From Pseudomonas sp. PA15(2017) (GTDB taxonomy: Bacteria; Pseudomonadota; Gammaproteobacteria; Pseudomonadales; Pseudomonadaceae): 42,138 nt of DNA. Positions 7,098 through 13,600 of the stretch are shown piece by piece (position 1 is the first letter of the stretch; each line of letters starts with the position of its first letter). The position numbers and the translations under genes were made by a program. A model generated the notes under the pieces. It searched no databases and was not told the origin of the DNA. It saw nothing but the letters and a program-made list of their open reading frames with translations. The DNA is taken from assembly GCF_001945395.1 (NCBI RefSeq), contig NZ_MSXV01000045.1, forward strand, positions 1 through 42,138, given 5' to 3'.

Positions 7098-8646
7098 CGC
7101 CAGCGTGGCGATCCGCCCGCGCACGCCGTGGGAAGCCATCGACCTCGGAGTGCTGATGGCCCGCCAGCACCGCCGCCTGCTGATGGCCAGCTGGGCCGCA
7201 GTGACCCTGCCGCTCTTCGCGGTGCTCTGTGCGCTGCTCTGGCAGTATCCGTCCTGGGTGATGCTGGTGTTCTGGTGGCTGAAACCAGCCTACGAGCGGC
7301 TACCGCTGTACATTCTGTCGCGCTCGCTGTTCGGCGAGGCGCCGACCCTCAAGCAAGCGCTGAAGGCTTTTCCGGGGCTGCTCAAACCGCAACTGCTGGC
7401 TAGCCTGACCTGGCGCCGCCTGAGCCCGACGCGCAGCTTCGATTTGCCGGTGCTGCAGCTCGAAGGCCTGAAAGGTAAGGCGCGCACCCAACGCCTCAAC
7501 GTGCTGGCGCAGCGCGATGCCGGCGCTGCAACCTGGCTGACCGTGGTCGGCATGCACCTGGAAACCGCCCTGTGGATCGGCCTCGGCAGCCTGGTCTACT
7601 TGCTCATTCCCACCCAGGTCTCCACCGAGTGGGACTGGCAGAGCCTGATCAATGGCGACACCAGCGACTGGCTGTGGCTGGAGCACTTGTCCAACCTCGG
7701 CTATGCGCTGCTGCTGATTCTCTGGGGGCCGATCTACGTGGCCGGCGGCTTCAGCCTCTATCTCAACCGCCGTACCGCCCTGGAGGGCTGGGACATCGAA
7801 CTGACCTTCCGGCGCCTGCGCCAGCGCCTGACCGGCGTGGCCTACGCCGTGCTGCTGGGCGTCGGTGTGCTGGTGCTGCAAGCCCCGACGCCAGCCTTCG
7901 CCGACTCATCCGCCAGCTGTCCACTGCCCAGCGAAGACCCCAACGGCCCGGAAGCGGCGCGCATGCTTGCCCAGCCACTGACCAGCCAGGCCTCGCGGGA
8001 AGCGGCGCTGCAGATTCTCGACGCGCCGCCGTTCGAGAACCGGGAAACCGTGACCCGCTGGCGCTTCGGTGAGGAAACCAAGAAAGACGAGCCCGAGCCG
8101 CCCGAGAACCTGCAGAAACTGCTCGACCTGATCGAGAACTGGGGCGCCCTGAAAGGTCTCGCGCTGTTCTTCGAAGCGGCCCTGTGGGCCCTGGTGATCG
8201 GCGTCATCGCCCTGGTGCTATGGCGCTACCGCGAATGGCTCAGCACCTTCGTCAGCCGCGGGCGCTTCAAGCTTGCGCGCAAGAGCGAATCCCCCGATCA
8301 GCTGTTCGGCCTGGACGTGGTGCCGGAAAGCCTGCCGAACGACGTGGCCAGCAGCGCCGAACGACTCTGGTCACAAGACCCGCGCGCCGCCCTGGGCCTG
8401 CTCTACCGCGCCCTGCTAAGCCGCCTGATCCACGACCACAAACTGCCGCTGAAGAGCTCCCACACCGAAGCCGAGGTGCTGCCACTGGTCGATGGCCTCG
8501 ACGACCCCGAGCTGAGCAACTTCAGCCAGACCCTCACGCGCCACTGGCAGAACCTTGCCTACGGCCATCGCCTGCCGCCGGCCGAGCTGTGCCCGGTGCT
8601 GTGCAATGACTGGCGGCGCCTGGTCGAACAAGGGGGCCGCCCATGA
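7084..8646 (+). CDS. DUF4129-domain membrane protein
   Basis: A 520-residue protein. AGGAGG lies six bases before the ATG at 7084, which fixes the start inside the end of the SpoIIM gene. About five membrane segments are visible: near residues 30-62, 145-175, 205-230, 255-280 and 355-385. The fourth ends in TPAFADSS, which looks like a cleavage or periplasmic entry point. A periplasmic stretch of about 80 residues follows. After the last segment the C-terminal cytoplasmic part contains LGLLYRALLSRLIHDHKLPL and an HTEAEVLPLV-type motif, characteristic of DUF4129, a domain often fused to transglutaminase TgpA proteins; no transglutaminase core is present here. It sits in the MoxR module and overlaps the next gene by four bases. 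Confidence 0.85.
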   Translation: MRLTDASVAIRPRTPWEAIDLGVLMARQHRRLLMASWAAVTLPLFAVLCALLWQYPSWVMLVFWWLKPAYERLPLYILSRSLFGEAPTLKQALKAFPGLLKPQLLASLTWRRLSPTRSFDLPVLQLEGLKGKARTQRLNVLAQRDAGAATWLTVVGMHLETALWIGLGSLVYLLIPTQVSTEWDWQSLINGDTSDWLWLEHLSNLGYALLLILWGPIYVAGGFSLYLNRRTALEGWDIELTFRRLRQRLTGVAYAVLLGVGVLVLQAPTPAFADSSASCPLPSEDPNGPEAARMLAQPLTSQASREAALQILDAPPFENRETVTRWRFGEETKKDEPEPPENLQKLLDLIENWGALKGLALFFEAALWALVIGVIALVLWRYREWLSTFVSRGRFKLARKSESPDQLFGLDVVPESLPNDVASSAERLWSQDPRAALGLLYRALLSRLIHDHKLPLKSSHTEAEVLPLVDGLDDPELSNFSQTLTRHWQNLAYGHRLPPAELCPVLCNDWRRLVEQGGRP

Positions 8647-9869
8647 GCCGCGCCTTGCGTTTCGGTCTCGTCGCCGTGTTAGTGATCGCCCTTGGCCTGC
8701 TCGGCAACTACCTGCTGCAGCGCGCCGAATCCTACGAGGAAGTGGTCACCCACGGCCCGTCCCCCGAAGCACGCGCCAATCCCTACCTGGCCGCCGAACA
8801 GTTCCTGCGCAAGCAGGGGCTCGAGGTGACCCACGCCGACAACCTGGCCGGCCTCGACAGCCTGCCAAGTCGCGGCCACACCCTGCTGCTGCTCGCCAAC
8901 CGCAGCAACCTCACGCCGCGACAGAACGAGCGCTTGCTGGAATGGACTGCCCGCGGCGGTCACCTGCTGTTCATCGCCGAACGCATGTGGGACGAGGAAC
9001 AGCGCAAGAGCGGCGACGGGCTGCTCGACAAACTGAACGTGCAGCAGTACCCGGTCGAGCAGCTCGACGAGGAAGACGCCGAGCAGGAAGGCGACGGTGC
9101 TGCCGACGAACAGCCAGGCGAGCCGGCCAGCGAAGAGGACCAGCAGGAGCCGACGGACGCCTACCCGAACCTGACCAAGCTGTACCTGGAAAACGAGCAG
9201 GCGCCGGCCTATGTCGGCTTCGATACCGACTTCCACCTCTATGACGCCGACAACCTGGCCCATGTCTGGGCCAACAGCGGCGAAGCCACGCACCTGCTGC
9301 AGATCTACCACGGCGACGGGCTGATCAGCATCGTCACCGATGCCTGGATCTGGCAGAACGCCACGCTGGGCGATTACGACAACGCCTGGCTGCTCTGGTA
9401 CCTCAGCCAGGACAGCGCCGTGACCCTGGTCTACAACGCCGACCGCGATGATCTGCTGACCCTGCTGCAACGCCACTTCAGCCCCGCGCTGCTGGCCCTC
9501 GGCCTGCTGCTGGTGCTGACGCTTTGGCACGCCGGTCAGCGCCGCGGGCCGCTGTTGCAGCCGCAACCGGCCAGCCGCCGGCAGTTGCAGGAGCATCTGC
9601 GCGCCGCCGCCGACTTCCTGTTGCGCCAGGGTGGCCAGCAACGCCTGCTGGGCAACCTGCAGCAGGACATCCTGCGCCGCGCCCGCCGTCGCCACCCCGG
9701 TTTCGAGCGCCTTGCCGTGGCCGACCAGTGGCAGATCCTCGGCCGCCTCAGCCGCCAGCCGTCGACCATCATCAGCCAGGCCATGCGCCCACTGGGCCAG
9801 AAACGCCTTTCCGCCAGCGACTTCACCCGCCAGGTCGCCCACCTGCAAACACTCAGGAATGCCCTATGA
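8643..9869 (+). CDS. DUF4350-domain protein
   Basis: A 408-residue membrane-anchored protein: an N-terminal transmembrane helix (LVAVLVIALGLLGNYLL), a periplasmic DUF4350 domain (about 35-270) with NPYLAAEQFLRKQGLEV, a LLLLANRSNLTPRQNERLLE element and an ARGGHLLFI strand resembling a Rossmann-like GATase fold, then a second helix (SPALLALGLLLVLTLW) and a cytoplasmic tail. An unusually acidic low-complexity insert lies at about residues 139-173 (DEEDAEQEGDGAADEQPGE and following). The start is coupled to the DUF4129 stop by ATGA, and the end to the MoxR start by ATGA. In related modules this protein accompanies MoxR and DUF58; its biochemical role is not known. Confidence 0.86.
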   Translation: MSRALRFGLVAVLVIALGLLGNYLLQRAESYEEVVTHGPSPEARANPYLAAEQFLRKQGLEVTHADNLAGLDSLPSRGHTLLLLANRSNLTPRQNERLLEWTARGGHLLFIAERMWDEEQRKSGDGLLDKLNVQQYPVEQLDEEDAEQEGDGAADEQPGEPASEEDQQEPTDAYPNLTKLYLENEQAPAYVGFDTDFHLYDADNLAHVWANSGEATHLLQIYHGDGLISIVTDAWIWQNATLGDYDNAWLLWYLSQDSAVTLVYNADRDDLLTLLQRHFSPALLALGLLLVLTLWHAGQRRGPLLQPQPASRRQLQEHLRAAADFLLRQGGQQRLLGNLQQDILRRARRRHPGFERLAVADQWQILGRLSRQPSTIISQAMRPLGQKRLSASDFTRQVAHLQTLRNAL

Positions 9870-10915
9870 GCGAAAATACGCCCGACCAGCCGAGCAGTCC
9901 GATCAGCGAGTCCGCAGCAGCGCCAGCCGCTGCCCCGACCGCCAGCAACATCGCCCAGCAGCGCCAGCGAGCCAGCCAACTGGCCCAGGGCCTGCGCCAG
10001 GAACTGCAGAAGGCGGTGATCGGCCAGACCGCGGTGATCGACGACGTGCTCACCGCGCTCATCGCCGGCGGCCACGTGCTGCTCGAAGGCGTACCCGGCC
10101 TCGGCAAGACCCTGCTGGTACGCGCCCTGGCCCGCTGCTTTGGCGGCGAGTTCGCCCGCATCCAGTTCACCCCCGACCTGATGCCCAGCGACATCACCGG
10201 CCACGCGGTGTACGACCTGCAGAGCGAGCAGTTCAAGCTGCGCAAGGGGCCGATCTTCACCAACCTGCTGCTCGCCGACGAGATCAACCGCGCGCCGGCC
10301 AAGACCCAGGCCGCGCTGCTGGAAGTCATGCAGGAGCGCCAGGTGACGCTCGAGGGCCGTCCGCTGGCGGTGCCGCTGCCCTTCATGGTACTGGCCACCC
10401 AGAACCCGATCGAACAGGAAGGCACCTACCCGCTGCCGGAAGCCGAGCTCGATCGTTTCATGCTCAAGCTGCACATGGATTACCCCGAGCAGGACGAAGA
10501 GCTGAACATGGTCCGCCAGGTCACTCGCTCACCGAAGGCCGACATGCTCGACGTCACCCCGTTGCGCACCCTGCTGCAGGCCAAGGACGTGCTGATCATG
10601 CAGAAGATCGCCAGCGACCTGCCACTCGACGATCAGGTGCTCGACTATGCCGTACGCCTGGCCCGCGCCACCCGCAGCTGGCCGGGCCTGGCCATCGGTG
10701 CCGGCCCACGTGCGTCCATCGCCCTGGTGCGAGGCGCCCGCGCCCGCGCCCTGTTGCGCGGGGGCGATTTCGTGCTGCCCGACGACATCAAGGGCTGCGC
10801 CCTGGCGGTGCTGCGCCACCGCGTGCGCCTGTCGCCGGAGCTGGATATCGAAGGGCTGTCGGTCGACCAGGTTCTGCTGCAGCTGCTCGACCAGGTGCCT
10901 GCGCCCCGTCTATGA
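9866..10915 (+). CDS. MoxR-family AAA+ ATPase
   Basis: A 349-residue cytoplasmic ATPase. A Ser/Ala/Pro-rich tail of about 30 residues precedes the AAA+ core. Walker A is GVPGLGKT at 75-82 and Walker B is LLLADEINRA. The MoxR signatures AKTQAALLEVMQERQVT, ATQNPIEQEGTYPLPEAELD and a sensor-2 region (GAGPRASIALVRGARARAL) are all present. MoxR ATPases act as chaperones that remodel or activate a partner, usually a VWA or DUF58 protein encoded next to them, as here. It is coupled to the DUF4350 gene by ATGA; the DUF58 gene follows after 25 bases. The in-frame starts upstream at 9524 lie inside DUF4350 and are rejected. Confidence 0.95.
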   Translation: MSENTPDQPSSPISESAAAPAAAPTASNIAQQRQRASQLAQGLRQELQKAVIGQTAVIDDVLTALIAGGHVLLEGVPGLGKTLLVRALARCFGGEFARIQFTPDLMPSDITGHAVYDLQSEQFKLRKGPIFTNLLLADEINRAPAKTQAALLEVMQERQVTLEGRPLAVPLPFMVLATQNPIEQEGTYPLPEAELDRFMLKLHMDYPEQDEELNMVRQVTRSPKADMLDVTPLRTLLQAKDVLIMQKIASDLPLDDQVLDYAVRLARATRSWPGLAIGAGPRASIALVRGARARALLRGGDFVLPDDIKGCALAVLRHRVRLSPELDIEGLSVDQVLLQLLDQVPAPRL

Positions 10916-10940
10916 GCGAATCGAACCGGGATAAAGCGGC

Positions 10941-12272
10941 ATGAGGCCCTCTTCCACCCTGCTGCGCCTGCTGGCCGGATTGCTCGTGATCGCCATCGTG
11001 CTCGGCGCGCTTGACGCGCTGTCGGTGGCGGTGCCCGAGCGTCTCATCACCCTGTGGTGGGGCCTGTTGTTGCTGCTCACCGGCGCGGCGCTGGTCGATG
11101 CCCTGCGCCTTTCCCGCCTGCCCTCGCCACGCCTGCAGCGCCAGTTGCCGGGCAATTTGCCGCTGGGCCGCTGGAGCGACGTGCGCCTGAGCGCCGAGCA
11201 CGCCTACAAGAACGGCCTGCACATCGAGGTGTTCGATCACGCGCCTCAGGACATGGCCGTCGAGCACATGCCGCAACGGGTCGAGCTGCGTCCTGGCGAG
11301 CACACCACCTTCACTTACCGGGTACGCCCGCTGGTGCGCGGCCACTTCGTATTTCCACGCTGCGAAGTCAGCCTGCCGAGCCCGCTGCGCCTGTGGCAAT
11401 CGCGCCGCACGCTCGACATCCGCGACGAAACCCGCGTCTATCCGGACTTCGCCCGGTTGTACGGTGCCCAACTGATGGCCGTGGACGACTGGGTCAGCCA
11501 GCTGGGCGTGCGCCAGCGCCAGCGTCGCGGCCTGGGTCAGGAATTTCATCAGTTGCGCGAATTTCGCGAAGGCGACACGCTGCGGCAGATCGACTGGAAA
11601 GCCACTGCCCGCAAACGCACGCCGATCGCCCGCGAATACCAGGACGAGCGCGACCAGCAGATCCTCTTCCTGCTCGACTGCGGGCGGCGCATGCGCAGCC
11701 AGGACGGCGAGCTGTCGCACTTCGACCATGCCCTCAACGCCAGCCTGCTGCTGGGCTACGTAGCGCTGCGCCAGGGCGATGCGGTGGGGCTGATGACCTT
11801 TGCCAGCAAGCAGCGCCGCTACCTGCCGCCAGTCAAGGGCCAGGCCCAGGTCAACGTGCTGCTCAACGCCGTGTACGACCTGCAGAGCACCCAGCGCCCG
11901 GCCGACTACAGCGATGCGGTGGACGCCCTGCTCAAGCGCCAGAGCCGCCGCGCCCTGGTGGTGCTGATCACCAACCTGCGTGACGAGGACGACGAAGACC
12001 TGCTGGCCGCCGTCAAGCGACTCGAACGTCGCCATCGGGTGCTGATCGCCAGCCTGCGCGAGGACGTGCTCGACACCCTGCGCCATACCCCGGTGCAGGA
12101 CTACGAATCAGCGCTGAATTACTGCGGTGCGGTGGATTACCTCAATGCCCGCAACACCCTGCATGAGCGCCTGGCGGCCCATAACGTGCCGGTGCTCGAC
12201 GCGCGCCCGGGCGAGCTTGGCCCCGAGCTGGTCAACCGTTATCTGGCCTGGAAGAAAGCCGGGGTGCTGTAG
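10941..12272 (+). CDS. DUF58-domain protein
   Basis: A 443-residue protein with two N-terminal membrane helices (LLRLLAGLLVIAIVLGALDA; LITLWWGLLLLLTGAALVDA), a beta-rich middle domain, and a C-terminal DUF58/VWA-like domain. The DUF58 hallmark is clear: GQEFHQLREFREGDTLRQID followed by WKATARKRTPIAREYQDERD, then a VWA-like strand QILFLLDCGRRM. DUF58 proteins are the usual partners of MoxR ATPases. It is the last gene of the 5395-12272 module and is followed immediately by a hairpin. Function is inferred only from family context: assembly or maintenance of an envelope or periplasmic system. Confidence 0.93.
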   Translation: MRPSSTLLRLLAGLLVIAIVLGALDALSVAVPERLITLWWGLLLLLTGAALVDALRLSRLPSPRLQRQLPGNLPLGRWSDVRLSAEHAYKNGLHIEVFDHAPQDMAVEHMPQRVELRPGEHTTFTYRVRPLVRGHFVFPRCEVSLPSPLRLWQSRRTLDIRDETRVYPDFARLYGAQLMAVDDWVSQLGVRQRQRRGLGQEFHQLREFREGDTLRQIDWKATARKRTPIAREYQDERDQQILFLLDCGRRMRSQDGELSHFDHALNASLLLGYVALRQGDAVGLMTFASKQRRYLPPVKGQAQVNVLLNAVYDLQSTQRPADYSDAVDALLKRQSRRALVVLITNLRDEDDEDLLAAVKRLERRHRVLIASLREDVLDTLRHTPVQDYESALNYCGAVDYLNARNTLHERLAAHNVPVLDARPGELGPELVNRYLAWKKAGVL

Positions 12273-12309
12273 GAACCTGCTCAGGGTCAGCCCCGTGAAA
12301 GCAGGTTCC
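12272..12309 (+). terminator. Hairpin at the end of the MoxR/DUF58 module
   Basis: GGAACCTGCT (12272-12281) pairs perfectly with AGCAGGTTCC (12300-12309) around an 18-base loop. It begins on the last base of the DUF58 stop codon. There is no T run, so it is more likely an mRNA 3'-end stabiliser or Rho-associated element than an intrinsic terminator. The GAACCTG arm recurs at other gene ends in this window. Confidence 0.45.
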
Positions 12310-12331
12310 AGCCCCGCGGCCTCGCGCTGGC

Positions 12332-12379
12332 GTTACTTTGTAACCGGCTACTGCCCAGGCATGCGCCTTTCCTTATACT
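12332..12379 (+). promoter_or_regulatory. GTTAC/GTAAC dyad and -10 box before the 97-aa membrane protein
   Basis: A perfect dyad GTTAC-TTT-GTAAC occupies 12332-12344. A -10-like TATACT lies at 12374-12379 without a convincing -35 box. The dyad resembles the GTTAC/GTAAC motifs upstream of crcZ, so an activator or repressor site is possible; this is inference. Confidence 0.35.
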
Positions 12380-12413
12380 GCGCTCCCCTCTTCCAGCCTG
12401 TGGAGCTTGACCC

Positions 12414-12707
12414 GTGAACTTCTCGTCCTGGACACCCAAGGAGCGTCTGATTTGCGCAGCGTTCTTCGCCGTGGCCATTGCTTGCCTGCTGTACGGTTTC
12501 GCCTCGGGCGTTGCGCCGATGAGCAGCGAGTTCTTTTCGATGTTCGCCGTGGTTTCGCTAATCATCGGCCTGGCCCTGACCCCGCGTTTCATGCTGCAGC
12601 CACTGAGCGAGAGCCTCGGCAGCAACCTGTCCACCCCGCTGCGCATCGCGCTCGGTTTCTTCTGCGCCTTCCAGCTGGTCGCGGTCATCCGCGTACTTGC
12701 AAGCTGA
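12414..12707 (+). CDS. Small inner-membrane protein, 97 aa, function unknown
   Basis: A GTG start at 12414 with GGAG eight bases upstream gives a 97-residue product, MNFSSWTPKERLICAAFFAV. Three hydrophobic segments are visible (about 13-32, 40-57 and 76-95). No family is recognised. It ends five bases from the stop of the convergent transglutaminase gene, so antisense effects or a shared end structure are possible. Codon use is like its neighbours. Confidence 0.7.
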   Translation: MNFSSWTPKERLICAAFFAVAIACLLYGFASGVAPMSSEFFSMFAVVSLIIGLALTPRFMLQPLSESLGSNLSTPLRIALGFFCAFQLVAVIRVLAS

Positions 12708-12712
12708 GCAGA

Positions 12713-13600
12713 CTAAAGCGGCGTGACCGTAACCTGCACATCAGGGTCATGATGGCCGCCGCCGAGAATCACCCCGCGCAGGGGTGACACGTCCCCGAAA
12801 TCACGTCCCCAGGCCAGGGTGATGTGCTCCAGCGCCGGCAGCAGATTGTTGGTCGGGTCGAAATCCACCCAGCCGTTGTGCGGGCAATACACCGATACCC
12901 AGGCGTGGGAAGCATCGGCACCGACCAGCCGCGCCTGTCCCGGCGGTGGCTGGGTCAGCAGGTAGCCGCTGACGTAGCGGGCGGCGAGCCCCCGCGAGCG
13001 CAGACAGGCGAGCATCAGGTGAGCGAAGTCCTGGCACACCCCGCGGCGCTGCTCGAGCACGCCTGCCAGCGGCGTCGCCACCAGGGTGGCGCTGGCGTCG
13101 AAGGTGAATTCGCCGTGGATCTTCTGCATCAGCGCCTGCACCGCTTCCAGCAGTGGGCGATCGACTGGGAAGCAGTCGGCCGCGAAGGCTTCGAACGCCG
13201 GTTCCAGGCCCACGTAGGGTGAGGCGAATCGGTAGCGCAGCGCCTCCAGGGCCTCTGCAGCCCAGGCGCGTCGCTGGTAGCGCAGGGCCTGGCGTACGGA
13301 GGTCCAGGATGGCGAGCCATGCAGGTCGACCGGGCGGCGCGGCAGCACTTCGACGGTCAACTGCGCCCGTACGTGCAGGGCGTCGTGGGGCCGCTCGAAG
13401 GCCAGGCGGGTTAGCGGGTTGCCGAACACGTCGACGCCATCGTGGCGCTGACAGGGCTGAGGGCCGACCTGCAGGTCGTGCATCAGGCAGCGCTGCCACG
13501 GGCAGTCGCGCGGCCACAGGTGCGCCAGTTGCTGGGCCAGGGAAACCGGCGCCGCGTAGCGGTAATGGGTGTCGTGCAGCACCTGGTAACGGCGACTCAT
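12713..13600 (-). CDS. Transglutaminase-like cysteine peptidase-fold protein
   Basis: A 295-residue soluble protein with an N-terminal beta domain (MSRRYQVLHDTHYRYAAPVS, the bacterial transglutaminase N-terminal region) and a transglutaminase core. The catalytic triad is intact: Cys189 in RRGVCQDFAHLML, His232 in ADASHAWVSVY and Asp249 in GWVDFDPTNN. Members of this subfamily are encoded with circularly permuted ATP-grasp and alpha-E proteins and are proposed to cleave or form isopeptide bonds in a small peptide pathway; no substrate is established. It overlaps the upstream ATP-grasp/alpha-E gene by four bases (stop TCA at 13597-13599, start CAT at 13598-13600 on the plus strand), so it is the second gene of a coupled minus-strand operon. 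Confidence 0.93.
   Translation of the reverse strand: MSRRYQVLHDTHYRYAAPVSLAQQLAHLWPRDCPWQRCLMHDLQVGPQPCQRHDGVDVFGNPLTRLAFERPHDALHVRAQLTVEVLPRRPVDLHGSPSWTSVRQALRYQRRAWAAEALEALRYRFASPYVGLEPAFEAFAADCFPVDRPLLEAVQALMQKIHGEFTFDASATLVATPLAGVLEQRRGVCQDFAHLMLACLRSRGLAARYVSGYLLTQPPPGQARLVGADASHAWVSVYCPHNGWVDFDPTNNLLPALEHITLAWGRDFGDVSPLRGVILGGGHHDPDVQVTVTPL

Noticed and set aside
10912..10944. Ten-codon frame between MoxR and DUF58 (starting MSESNRDKAA)
   Set aside because: Too short to support; its ATG overlaps the MoxR stop by chance, and the DUF58 start at 10941 already has family support.
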